Below are positions 22,202 to 32,474 of a stretch of DNA of 64,000 nt, one piece after another (position 1 is the first letter of the stretch; every line of letters starts with the position of its first letter). The notes below the pieces were generated by a model that was given only the letters and a program-made list of their open reading frames with translations, was not told the DNA's origin and made no database searches. This DNA comes from Molanna angustata (taxonomy: Eukaryota; Arthropoda; Insecta; Trichoptera; Molannidae). The stretch lies in the NCBI GenBank assembly GCA_963576475.1, contig OY754972.1:31947890-32011889 (forward strand). Direction: 5' to 3'. The position numbers were made by a program, and so were the translations under genes.

Positions 22202-23146
22202 ATGGAACATAATCAAACAAAATATATAACACGAAAAAATAAAAACATCACACCTACAACATCTGAAGAAAAGAAGTCAAAGCATGAGAGCTTTAATAAA
22301 GCTATAGATAACAATGACAACGAGGATAACAATGTATTAATGAAAACTTCATCGGACGCACAAATCAAGGCAAATGATGACCACTTAACCTATATTATAA
22401 CAAGGACTATAACTGAAAAACTAAACGAATTTCAAACCAACATCATAAATTCTTTACAAAATAAGTTACAAATTATAACGGAAAACTATTCGGAAATTAA
22501 AACATCTATAGAGTTTCTAAACAACAAATACGAAGAACTCAAAGACACATGCCACGATATTGAAAATAACTATAAAAATGTACAAGTGATTAAATTGGAA
22601 AACGAAGAAATGAAAAGCAAAATTGCAATACTACAAGAAAGGCTCGATGCACAAGACCAGCAAAATCTGTCATGTAATGTAGAAATACGAGGAATTCCCG
22701 AACAGGAGAATGAAAATCTTAGGACATACGTAACAAAAATTTCCGAAAAAGTTTGCTCTATAATTAAAAACGAAGACATTATTTCCATATATAGGTCGCA
22801 AGGCAATAAAACAAAAACTTTATCAAAACCAATTATTCTGAAGTTTAAGAACGAAGAAATCCGAAACGAATTCTTGAAACATACAAAAACCCACAACAGA
22901 AATCAAAAAAACAAAGAGAATAAACTCAGCACCTGCGATATTGGTTTGGAATACCCCGTATCACCAATCTTCGTCTCTGACCACCTAACACCACGAAAAA
23001 AATTTTTACTAATGCAAACTAAAAAGATAGCAAAAGAGAAAGACTTCAAGTTCGTCTGGTCCAGTGGAGGAAGAATTTTCGTTCGCAAAAACGAGACGAC
23101 CAATCCAATCACCGTGAAAAATGAACAAACACTCCAAAATATTTGA
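22202..23146 (+). CDS. Retrotransposon ORF1 protein, coiled coil with FP-like C-terminus
   Basis: A 314-residue protein from ATG at 22,202, the first in-frame ATG after the tRNA-like leader. Residues about 1-65 are polar, Lys/Asn-rich and probably disordered. About 68-155 has heptad-like Leu/Ile spacing and should form a coiled coil for trimerisation. About 156-230 contains NVEIRGIPE, the start of an RRM-like fold known in ORF1-type proteins. About 255-300 (FVSDHLTPRKKFLL, KIAKEKDFKFVWSSGGRIFV) matches the C-terminal domain shared with the baculovirus FP25K protein and common in insect LINE ORF1s. No CCHC zinc knuckle is seen. The expected role is to bind element RNA and accompany it to the target. 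ORF2 follows 349 bp downstream. Domain assignments rest on motif memory. Confidence 0.85.
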   Translation: MEHNQTKYITRKNKNITPTTSEEKKSKHESFNKAIDNNDNEDNNVLMKTSSDAQIKANDDHLTYIITRTITEKLNEFQTNIINSLQNKLQIITENYSEIKTSIEFLNNKYEELKDTCHDIENNYKNVQVIKLENEEMKSKIAILQERLDAQDQQNLSCNVEIRGIPEQENENLRTYVTKISEKVCSIIKNEDIISIYRSQGNKTKTLSKPIILKFKNEEIRNEFLKHTKTHNRNQKNKENKLSTCDIGLEYPVSPIFVSDHLTPRKKFLLMQTKKIAKEKDFKFVWSSGGRIFVRKNETTNPITVKNEQTLQNI

Positions 23147-23495
23147 CTATATATCTTCTCAATTGATGAATTTGGCTGCCCTATAATCTGTATTATTATA
23201 TCAAATGTTTTTGTAAAACTTAATGTAGCTAAATTCTTATTTCATATCTTTTTGGTTAAAATTTTTGTGTTGTTTCTTCATATAATAACTAATTTTGTAT
23301 GTTTTTTACTATGTTTTCTTGTAGCTGCCAACATAAAATATATAACTATTGTTTATTTGGCATTACAAATCTCTCAAATATTTTATTGTATTGTATATTG
23401 TATATTTTTATGCTTCATTAAGTTTAACTGTACACCCAGATCAAACCGATTTTCTCTGATAGATCTATCTAGTTGTCAAAGTCGTAACACAAAAA
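23147..23495 (+). other. Inter-ORF spacer of the retrotransposon
   Basis: T-rich DNA between ORF1 and ORF2. The 83-codon frame (23,252-23,503) is hydrophobic A+T translation that overlaps the ORF2 start by 8 bp in another frame. It has no signal peptide logic or known motif. How ORF2 is translated (reinitiation or internal entry) cannot be told from sequence. Confidence 0.55.
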
Positions 23496-26486
23496 ATGTT
23501 TGATAATTTATTATTAAATTCTATAGATTCTTTTGGCAATCCAACTGTTGTTGAAACGTCAGATGTTATGGTTTGTCGAAACAGCCTAAAGGACACTTCT
23601 TTGAAACTTTTGACACTTAACATAAGAAGCATTAACAAAAACTATGATGATTTTCTGGTAATGGTTCAAATGTTAAACATTGAATTCGACATACTCATAC
23701 TCACTGAATGTTGGCTAAAAGCTACGTCACAGAATAAATTATTACCAGGCTATGATACCTTATCAACAAAAAAAAATAATATGCAAAATGACGGAGTTGT
23801 AGTCTTCATTAAACAAGAAATTCCATATACTGCCTCTGAAATTGACTTGACTGGAGCAAACTGTCTCCAAATTAATATTTATAACTCAATATCTATATTA
23901 GCAACTTATAGATCACCGTCTACCCAAAATATTACAGCTTTCCTTAAATCACTATCAAAGACATTAGAAAAACTGTCCACAATGAAAACACTAATACTTG
24001 CAGGGGATATAAACATTAATATTATAAATAACCAACATCCGCAATCAATTGAATACTTAAATCTGATGACTCTGTATGGTCTAAGAGTAATGGTAAATAA
24101 ACCCACTCGAAAAACATTTGTCAGTGAATCATGTCTCGATCATATTATGTGCAAATCAGAAGAAAAATCTACAACCGTTATTTACCAAACATCTACAACT
24201 GATCATTATACAATAATATTTTCCATTCACACATATATAAAACCCAAACATAAGGAACAACTCTTAAAGAAAAAGCATACAGATATACTAAAACTTGTCG
24301 AAAACTTACAAAAACAAGACTGGAATACAGTCTACCAAACACAAGAAACTAACACAGCATTTAACAATTTTCTAGAAATCCTTAATAGCCAAATAGCTAA
24401 CTGTACTACAATAAATATAAGTGTTGTACACAAAAAAAAGAAAATTAAGCCCTGGATCACTGAAGGGCTCACCAAGTCAATACATAAAAGAAATGATCTT
24501 CATAACTTATGCAAGAAAAATCCTGATGATATCCTTTTACAAAATCATTATAAAAGATATCGAAATACTTGTAGAAATATTATAAAGGAAGCAAAAACAA
24601 AATATTATACGGCAAAACTAAACGAATCAAGTAATGATTTTAAAAAAACTTGGAAAATAATCAATGAAGTAAACGATAGAACCACAATACCTCAAAAAAT
24701 TAACGAAATAAATTATAATGGTGAAACGTTGACAATAGACGAAAATCCACAAAAAATCGTAAACAGCTTCAACGAATACTTTGCAAAAATCGGTAAACAA
24801 TATGCCACTGACCTCCTTGAAACTAATAATACTACAGAGGAAATTTTGGTCTTAAATGAAAAACAACAGAATTCAAATAAATTCCCACATAAAATGATTA
24901 CATTTGACCTGACATCTGACGTGGAAATAATATCAACTATCAATTCCATAAAACAGTCCACATCTACAGGAATAGACGGCATAGACTCAAAGCTACTAAA
25001 AAGTATAAAATTTCAAATAGCTAAACCTCTTAAACACGTTATAAACCTTAGTTTACAAAATGGCATATTTCCAGATTTTCTAAAAAAATCAGTAATAAGT
25101 CCTATTCATAAGAAAGATTCAAGAGTCGAAATTTCTAACTATAGACCAATCTCACTTCTTTCCATATTCTCAAAAATACTAGAAAAAATAGTGAAATTAA
25201 GACTCAATAAATTCCTGGAAAAAAGTTCTATTCTTTCAAATAATCAATATGGCTTTAGACAAGGCCTGTTAACGAATGACGCAATTTCAGAATTAACAAC
25301 AATAATCGCTGATAAAGTAGACAAAGGTCAAAAATGTCTTGCCATTTTCTTGGACCTTGCAAAGGCGTTTGATACAGTCTCACATCCTCTGCTTATATCT
25401 AAACTTCACAATATTGGTATCAATGCCACAGTACTAAACTGGTTCAAAACATATCTTAGCAACCGTAAGCAAATTGTCACTATTGGAAATTATCGTAGTG
25501 AAGAGCAATATATTTCCTATGGAGTCCCGCAGGGTAGTGTACTTGGACCAGTTTTGTTTCTCATATATATTGATAATTTGTGCCGTCTTCCTGTAGATGG
25601 AAAAATAATAAGTTTTGCTGATGACACTGTACTAATAGTCAGTGAAAAAACTTGGAAACAAAGCTACAAAATAGCTGGTATGGCAATTAACAAAATAAAA
25701 AACTGTCTGGATAACAGCCTTCTTACATTAAACAATAGTAAAACTAAATACCTTACATTTAGCGCCACACAAGCAGGGCAACCTTTACTAAATTCGATGT
25801 TTTCTATAAAAATACATTGTTGTGTACCTAGAGACTCTTGTGACTGTATCCCTTTGGAGAGAGTCACTGCTATAAATTATTTAGGTCTGACCATAGATAA
25901 TAATCTAAGATGGCAAGACCACATAGAGACACTAACAAATAGAATTCTAAAACTTGGTTATATTTATAGAAACCTTCGAAAAATTCTAAAACAAAAAACA
26001 TTAAAAACTGTCTATTTCGCATTGACTCATTCATTGATCTCATATGGAATTGTTGGTTGGGGTGGATGTGCCAAAACTATCTTGGAAAAACTTTGTCTAG
26101 CTCAAAGATGCATTGTGAAGATAATTATCCAAAAACCGTTTGATTACCCTACGGAAAACCTCTATAACGATTTTAAAGTATTTGACCCGAGACAAATATA
26201 TATCCAGCATATACTAACTTATTTTCATAAAAATATAATACATCACCAGAAAACACAACAATCCAGAACCACACGAACAAGCATTACTTTAAATTACATA
26301 ATCCCTCATATGAAAACAACTTTCGGACAAAGAAATGCATCATTTATCGCTCCACGAATTTATAATACTTTATCTATGTCTCTCAAGGTAATAACTTCAC
26401 ATACATTATTTAAAACAAGAATAAAAAAATATATAGGGAATTACGGAAGGACAGAAATTGCCCAAATATTAAACATCCAACAATAA
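23496..26486 (+). CDS. Retrotransposon ORF2: APE-type endonuclease and reverse transcriptase
   Basis: A 996-residue intact frame. The endonuclease occupies about 37-240, with the expected acidic and His residues in place: LTLNIRSI (Asn42), LTECWL (Glu71), LAGDININI (Asp171, Asn173), SCLDHIM (Asp215, His216) and a terminal TTDHYT (Asp236, His237). The reverse transcriptase occupies about 480-760: SNYRPISLLS (548-557), NQYGFRQG (583-590), FLDLAKAFDTVSH (Asp620), YGVPQGSVLGP (675-685) and the catalytic FADD (707-710). A thumb-like C-terminus carries THSLISYGIVGWGGC (844-858). No RNase H and no CCHC zinc knuckle are seen. It nicks the target and copies the RNA at the nick. All key residues are intact, so it may be active. 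Strong homology by motif; clade not proven. Confidence 0.93.
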   Translation: MFDNLLLNSIDSFGNPTVVETSDVMVCRNSLKDTSLKLLTLNIRSINKNYDDFLVMVQMLNIEFDILILTECWLKATSQNKLLPGYDTLSTKKNNMQNDGVVVFIKQEIPYTASEIDLTGANCLQINIYNSISILATYRSPSTQNITAFLKSLSKTLEKLSTMKTLILAGDININIINNQHPQSIEYLNLMTLYGLRVMVNKPTRKTFVSESCLDHIMCKSEEKSTTVIYQTSTTDHYTIIFSIHTYIKPKHKEQLLKKKHTDILKLVENLQKQDWNTVYQTQETNTAFNNFLEILNSQIANCTTINISVVHKKKKIKPWITEGLTKSIHKRNDLHNLCKKNPDDILLQNHYKRYRNTCRNIIKEAKTKYYTAKLNESSNDFKKTWKIINEVNDRTTIPQKINEINYNGETLTIDENPQKIVNSFNEYFAKIGKQYATDLLETNNTTEEILVLNEKQQNSNKFPHKMITFDLTSDVEIISTINSIKQSTSTGIDGIDSKLLKSIKFQIAKPLKHVINLSLQNGIFPDFLKKSVISPIHKKDSRVEISNYRPISLLSIFSKILEKIVKLRLNKFLEKSSILSNNQYGFRQGLLTNDAISELTTIIADKVDKGQKCLAIFLDLAKAFDTVSHPLLISKLHNIGINATVLNWFKTYLSNRKQIVTIGNYRSEEQYISYGVPQGSVLGPVLFLIYIDNLCRLPVDGKIISFADDTVLIVSEKTWKQSYKIAGMAINKIKNCLDNSLLTLNNSKTKYLTFSATQAGQPLLNSMFSIKIHCCVPRDSCDCIPLERVTAINYLGLTIDNNLRWQDHIETLTNRILKLGYIYRNLRKILKQKTLKTVYFALTHSLISYGIVGWGGCAKTILEKLCLAQRCIVKIIIQKPFDYPTENLYNDFKVFDPRQIYIQHILTYFHKNIIHHQKTQQSRTTRTSITLNYIIPHMKTTFGQRNASFIAPRIYNTLSMSLKVITSHTLFKTRIKKYIGNYGRTEIAQILNIQQ

Positions 26487-26951
26487 TTCTGAGAAATAAT
26501 ATTAAATAATATAACTACACGCTACACAAGCTGGTTCGAGGAGAGGATTGTCTTTACATTGCATCTTATTTTAAGACAAATAAACTCTAAAACATTTCTC
26601 TTTTTTTATTAGATTTATTTCAAAGAAGAAATCTTGATTTTGTATTTTATTTGATTTGTGACTCAAGTCAAATAATATTGTTACTGAGTATATACGTTGA
26701 GAAGACCACAGAGCAAATTTTAATGTCAAACTGCTACATAACATAAATGACAACAACGGGTGTGCATATTATGGTAGAAATAATATTAGAATAATAACAT
26801 ATCAAAATTTACTGTATCAGTTTATACTTTTGTGTTTAAGATATTGGTAACTATGTAATATTGTAATTTACTGTGTTGTGATGTCTGGTGTCCGCTCTAT
26901 GTAACTATGTATAACCAAAATGTCAAATATTTGGCTTGGTAAAATTGTAAA

Positions 26952-27055
26952 CTGCTAGCCCTAGAACAGGGTTACCTAGTTGGGCAGCAGTAATCTTCAT
27001 AATAGTCTTTGTGATAAAGGTGTGAAAAATAAATAAAAATAAATAAAAAAATTAT
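26952..27055 (+). other. LINE 3' hairpin and simple tail
   Basis: CTGCTAGCCC (26,952-26,961) can pair with TGGGCAGCAG (26,981-26,990) to form a stem with a loop of about 19 bases. A short A+T spacer and the AAATAAATAAAAATAAAT tail (about 27,028-27,050) follow. In CR1- and L2-type elements the 3' end structure is what the reverse transcriptase recognises. That role here is inferred. Confidence 0.6.
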
Positions 27056-27211
27056 ATATCTCATGTATAAAACTTTCTTTGGATTGTATAAATGCCGCTA
27101 GATAGGATTAGATTTACAAGAATGATAAGTTTTTTTCCACTATAATGCGTTATAAATTTTAATCGACTGTTAAAAAATATTTTTTTTCTTACACAACCAA
27201 ATTACGGTAGA

Positions 27212-27835
27212 TAATCTTCTTCTTTGGCTGGTCCTCTTCCCAGTTCATCTGGGGTCGGCTCTCCTGGTACGCAGTCTCCACGTCTTTCTGTCATGTGTCA
27301 TCTCACTGGTCAGCTGGTCCTTCCTCAGATCTCTCTCAATACTCGTCCACCAGGTGGCCTGTGGACGGCCTCTAGCTCTGGGTGGTGTGGGAATATTTAG
27401 GGCCACCCTGACCACGTGATTGTCTCCCCTTCTATTCACATGACCATACCACCGGAGTCTGGTTTCTTTCATTTTCTCCGGGATGGGCGCGACCCCAAAG
27501 CTACCACGAATATATTCGTTTTTAATTATAGTGACACCCTCAGACCATCTCAGCATTTTCATCTCGGCTGTATGTAGTTTATGTTCGTGCTTTTTTTTGT
27601 AGTCCAGCACTCCGAGCCGTAGAGCATAGTCGGGCGAACAGCCGTTTTGTATATTTTTCCTTTGGTCTTTATCGGCATTTTTGGGTCGCACAATACTCCT
27701 GTCAAGGCTCTCCACTTCATCCAACCTGTACTTACGCGGTGCGTCACATCTACTTCCACATCACCATCTGGCGTTATAATGGACCCTAGATATTTAAACT
27801 TTTTTACTTTTGGAAGAGGTGGAAAATTACGATAG
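27212..27835 (-). pseudogene. 5'-truncated RTE-like LINE, copy 1
   Basis: The minus strand reads through the C-terminal end of an RTE/BovB-like ORF2: KKFKYLGSIITPDGDV (about 27,820-27,765), then TAVRPTMLYGSECWTTKK, then (frame changed) KMLRWSEGVTIIKNEYIRGS, RLRWYGHVNRRGDNHVV and RARGRPQATWWTSIERDL, with the frame closing near 27,245. One frameshift lies at the T-run 27,591-27,598. The catalytic RT core and endonuclease are absent, so it is dead. The 3' end is a short TTCTTCTTTGG-type sequence (plus-strand reading). It starts about 160 bp after the CR1-like element and points towards it. Confidence 0.88.
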
Positions 27836-29126
27836 GTAATACAGGAAACAATTTATAGGTAGATGTAATTGAAACTGATAAGATTGTGTATCACTTGTTT
27901 AATTGTCATTGTTTGTGTAGGTACTTTAAATGAAACGAAACTATTTGAGACTGAAGGGACAAGAAGGGCTGAGGGGAAGGGTCGGGTTGATTGTTTTAAA
28001 ACTTACATATTTATGTTCAGTTCGATATATTTTACTTATTCAGAATTTATCACAAACAACTGAAACAACCAGTTCAAAAATTACAAAAACGATTTTCTTG
28101 ATGAGTTAACTTATTGCTTCACATCTACCTTTCCGAGCAACGCCGGGTAAAAAAACTAGTATTCAAGAAATGTTGACTGTTGTTGGTATGTATTCTTCAA
28201 CTATATTTATGTACCTACATACTCTCGCCATCATCAGTCGGATCTCATGTGTTACATGGTATTTAGAATTATATTTTATTTAATTACAGCACTCACTGTT
28301 GGTAGGTATATGAAATATTTTGCTGCATTTTAATTTTAATTTTTTTCACATACCATTTCACAGCCATTACTATAAAACATGACTAATTTAGTCTATATAA
28401 AGTTGATATAACAGTCTACAAAGAGATATTTTCGACTGCATTTTGCTAAAAGCTCTCCGCTAATCTTCATTCCCCAGAGATTGCTTGAGCCACAACGAAA
28501 AAATAAATGTAGCGTTGAATGAAGTAAAACCGTGCAATACTTTTATCAAGTACACCGTTTTTTCGGACATACATAGGTACACAGTATTCACAAAAAGCAT
28601 ATTTATACCTACTGGAATAACAATAATATATTATTTTATTATATAAAAAGTTACAATGCAATGTGGCGGACTTGTTTCCTGTGGTTTCGACTACAAAAGA
28701 AATAAAGGTGAACAAGTATAACTGTAAAGGCATGACACAAATTATGAAATAAATAGGTACTATGGCTCGGTATTTGAGTTGAACTTGAAATCATTGGAAT
28801 TAGTAATCGAATTTTAAATTTAAGGGGAGATCAGTAAGGTTACATTTTATGTTGATCTTACAATATACGCATTCTGCGTATTCTATGTATATATAGTAAG
28901 GAAGTGATCAGCCGTAAAGAACGCACTGCACTGCCTAGGTAGGTATATGCTTCGCCTTGAGTTTTGAAGTGCCTTGAGTTCCTGGTTCTTCTACAATATC
29001 CCAACTTCGTCTCTATTGAGATGTTAAAAAGTTTGTCAGTAAAAATATTATATGCTTCGTTTTCATTCTCCATTCACTGTATAAGGCAATGATTCATTAG
29101 TTACCTAGACGTAGAAATATACGGTC
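27836..29126. other. A+T-rich intergenic DNA, one repeat scrap
   Basis: A diverged left-end fragment of the CA-repeat element in inverse orientation lies at about 28,185-28,256 (ATTCTTCAACTATA, then CGGATCTCATGTGTTACATG). No gene seen; the 88-codon minus frame at 28,467 shows no domain. Confidence 0.5.
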
Positions 29127-29656
29127 TTATTAAATTTCGTTGATAGCTTACTTAACGCGCAACTAGATAAGAACGAATAAAATAGTTAAGATCGGTATTA
29201 AGAAAATCTTAGTTATAAACGTATACCTACTATCTCACCGAATTGTTTACGAACACCCTCATTTATTTGTTTCATATGGCCGCATTGGCTTCACAGATGT
29301 AAAAAATAGATACTTAAATGCATGTAAGTTTTGGATAACTGACATCGAAAAATGATAACAAGTTGGGTCAATTAATAGACGATTGCGATGATGAATTAGA
29401 AGGAAAAACGTTATAAGGATTAAATTTTTCTGTCAATCTCAAATATGCGTAGGATCATATGTGAAGGATCCGCCATTTCGAAATATTTGGTACGACGCGT
29501 TGGTCAAGCGTTAAACAACCTCTCGACCTGTCCTAGCTTGACGTCTATGTAATAAAGCTAGTCACGGTTTATAAGTAAACTTTTTCGTTAATCACGCTGT
29601 ATTACCAAGTACCTACTATACATAGATAGTTTACATTTATAAGTAATGTAACTATA
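29127..29656. mobile_element. Harbinger-like MITE, copy 2
   Basis: Collinear with 17,893-18,455: ACGGTCTTATTAAATTTCGT at the left end, then CGCGCAACTAGATAAG, TTTACGAACACCCTCATTTA, GGATCCGCCATTTCG and GTTAAACAACCTCTCGACC. The right inverted end is incomplete: TTTATAAGTAA without GACGG. Older or end-eroded relative to copy 1. No coding capacity. Confidence 0.7.
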
Positions 29657-30126
29657 TAATTGCAATTGGGTATTAAAAACGTGCAATTTCATTAGTGGCC
29701 ACGAATATAGTCGGCTGTAAGCAGCGAATAAATAATTAAATATATTTATTTATATATAAATTAGTAAATAAATAAAACAATAAATAAATAAATATCGTAT
29801 TGTAAAATAACTTAGAGCATAACGTATTTGGTGATAGTTTTATTGTTAGGTTATCGATTTATCTTCTTATGTAAGTAGGTACCTCTTCGTGTTGTGCATG
29901 TTCTGTGTTCATTGTTAATTTCCTACCTATACTCTTACTACATACATACATACATACATACATGGTTCTTGCAATATTAATTCTGCTGCGGATTTGAACC
30001 CGCCATGAATTATTCATCGTCATTCGTTTCCATTTGATCATCGCCTTCTTTGGTTCTGCTTCACACAGATCCTTTTATAACACTATACCTACTCATACCT
30101 ATTGGACCAATGTTTAATATGTAGTT
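29657..30126. other. A+T-rich DNA with CATA microsatellite and a B-box word
   Basis: A (CATA)n run of about six units lies at 29,940-29,963. On the minus strand GCGGGTTCAAATCCGC (about 30,004-29,989) is a self-complementary B-box-like word with no A box in place. No gene seen. Confidence 0.55.
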
Positions 30127-30736
30127 TAGTGGAAACGTGTCCGGACAATTGACCGTAGACGATTGACCGTGGACAATTTATCGTACGTCCTTTTTACTGT
30201 ATGGACAATTTACCGTGGGGACAGTTGACCGTCGGGACAATTTAACGTACGGGCAATTGACCGTGAGGACAATTTATCGTATGGACAATTTATTGACCGT
30301 ATGGACAATTCACCGTGCGGAAGCTATTTTTAGTATCAGAAAAAAATCTTTTTCTTCTTTCGTTTGAGTTAAATAAATTGCGTGAGTAAATAATGTTCGT
30401 TTATGGCGACGGACCAATTGCCTAATTTTTTTATTCAAAATACTACGAGAAATCCAATATATCGACAGTGATTAAAACAAAATTTTACAAAATAAGCGGT
30501 TATTATGTAGTTGTAATTTACTACATTTTGAGAATTAAGAAGACGTGTGTTCTTTAACTTCTTCTTGTGCTTTTTTTTTTATTTTTCGAGATTGATGTCG
30601 ATTTATTCTAATTAGGAGGTGTACATTTCGAAATAATTGAAACTTCTTTGTTTTCTTTTGAAATTATGATAACCCTATATGGTCAATTGTCCACGGTCAA
30701 TCGGCTACGATAAATTGTCCAGGAATCTAGTGGAAA
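30127..30736. mobile_element. Foldback element with repeat-built arms and 9-bp target duplication
   Basis: The element 30,136-30,727 is flanked by the direct repeat TAGTGGAAA (30,127-30,135 and 30,728-30,736). The left arm is a run of degenerate ~16-bp units, GGACAATTGACCGT or GGACAATTTATCGT, at about 30,144-30,320. The right arm carries the same units inverted (GGTCAATTGTCCACGGTCAA and ACGATAAATTGTCC, about 30,678-30,720). The middle of about 360 bp is A+T-rich and non-coding. Arms made of tandem units are the mark of true Foldback-type elements. Confidence 0.72.
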
Positions 30737-31084
30737 TGGACCAAGCTAAAGTACATCATCCAAACTTTTTGTTTTGTTTACTGTAAATTTTCAGCATTTT
30801 CATGAAATGAGTTTGTTAAATTATTTTTGATTAAAATATATTATAATGAAAATTTAATAATTATTCAAATCCATTTTATGAAAGTGATGTGTTTTTTAAG
30901 CAATTTGAAAATAAAAATATCAAATTTTAAGCTTCCCGAGCTTGGAGTTGGATTCACTATGAAATATTTGAGAGCCAAAAAAATGAGAAGCACTGATCAG
31001 ATATCCTTAAAAATGTAATGGGGTCTAAGCTATAGGATTAGATATAGGTACAAATTTGAAAATAATCGAATGAATCTTTAATAG
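30737..31084. other. A+T-rich intergenic DNA, nothing seen
   Basis: The 63-codon frame at 30,827-31,018 has no domain. No recognised repeat. Confidence 0.5.
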
Positions 31085-31845
31085 ACTAGTTGCATGTAAC
31101 ACATGAGATCCAACTGTCGATAGCGATAGTATGTATAGTTGAAGAATATATACCAAACTATAAACCCATAAATACAAATTATTGAATATTTTCAGATATT
31201 TTGTTTTCTATACAACATATATTATGTAGGTATGTATGTCAAGATAGGATAGTATGGAGGAAGTTCCTTTTTTCCTACCCAGAATATGAAAATAGCATGA
31301 TGGTATGTATGTTTGGAAATGAAGTATCAAACTATTAAGTCTTCTTACATATTGTGTATAGGCGACTGCCATACAAAATGTATGAAGCGATGTCGTCACT
31401 AAATTCAATTTTTAAAAAAATTGTTAAAAAAAATTGAGATCTTCTACTACAATGTTAATATTTTTTATAGAAAATTAAATTATCTAGTTGGGGTGTTTCG
31501 GCTTTTTTCGATAATTGTATAAGTTTTGGAAATATAGGCAGTTAAACTCATAAATTTATCATAAAAAAAATATTTTTCTTAATAAAAAAATGTTTGAGAA
31601 ACCCTGGAATTTTTTTGAAAAAATTAATTTTAGATTTTTTATTTTTCTATGTTTGTACCAATTTTCAGCGTTCTAGAGTTTATGGTTTCTGAGATATATG
31701 GAAAAATAAAATAAAAATTCAAAAGTTGATAACCCCTGACTGAAACAAAAATTCAAAATTCTGAGTATTAAATTTTTGTAGGCCTATAACTGTGTATATA
31801 TTCTGAAATTTTGGGCTCTGTAAATTGAGCGGATCAAAAGTTATA

Positions 31846-31921
<76 letters not shown>

Positions 31922-32124
31922 ACAGACACACGAAATGTTCTACTCCGAATTCTGAGTAAATCCGTGTATGGAACATATATGCTGCGAAGCCTCTAAGTTG
32001 GTGTTTTTTTACTTCAAAGTTGGAAAAGCCGTGAAAAAAGTAGACCTCTCCATACAATTCTCGCGTATTCTGGCTTGATACATTGTCGATATGTTAAGAG
32101 AACGAAGTTCTCCTGAACAAATCG
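31085..32124 (+). mobile_element. CA-repeat element, copy C (left arm of 2.2-kb palindrome)
   Basis: Same structure as copy B: left word ACTAGTTGCATGTAACACAT, CCAACTGTCGAT (31,110-31,121), a long CA run (31,851-31,920), and a right region ending GTTCTCCTGAACAAATCG. It stops at 32,124, where the final ACAGTTGG should begin. Very close in sequence to copy B and to the inverted copy D. The minus-strand 112-codon frame is a shadow of the repeat and its dinucleotide run. Confidence 0.8.
31849..31930. repeat. (CA)n microsatellite
   Basis: About 33 uninterrupted CA units, then CAGACACACAGACACACG. Internal to copy C. Confidence 0.95.
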
Positions 32125-32182
32125 CAATCAATCAAACTATTTTAACAATTTTTGTAAAAATTGAATTTCGTGACGACATTGT

Positions 32183-32393
32183 CCAACTGTCGATTTGTTC
32201 AGGAGAACTTTGTTCTCTTAACATATCGACAATGTTTCAAGCTAGGATACGCGAGAATTGTATGCAGAGGTCTACTTTTTTCACGGCTTTTCCAACTTTG
32301 AAGTCAAAAAACACCAACTTGGAGGCTTCGCAGCATATATGTTCCATACACGGATTTACTCAGAATTCGGAGTAGAACATTTCGTGTGTCTGT

Positions 32394-32474
<81 letters not shown>

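Larger units (their letters stand above)
21700..27055 (+). mobile_element. Apparently intact non-LTR retrotransposon (CR1/Jockey-superfamily-like)
   Basis: It comprises a 5' leader (start uncertain, about 21,700-21,840), ORF1 (22,202-23,146), a spacer of about 350 bp, ORF2 (23,496-26,486), a 3' untranslated region of about 560 bp with a hairpin, and an AAATAAATAAAAATAAAT tail ending about 27,050. Both frames are open throughout, so the copy is young or recently active. No target-site duplication could be recognised. An APE endonuclease with no RNase H, and an ORF1 with coiled coil plus FP-like C-terminus, fit the CR1/Daphne/Crack branch better than RTE. The exact clade needs a tree. Confidence 0.85.

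Noticed and set aside
23252..23503. 83-codon plus frame between ORF1 and ORF2
   Set aside because: Hydrophobic A+T translation in the LINE spacer; overlaps the ORF2 start in another frame and has no known counterpart.
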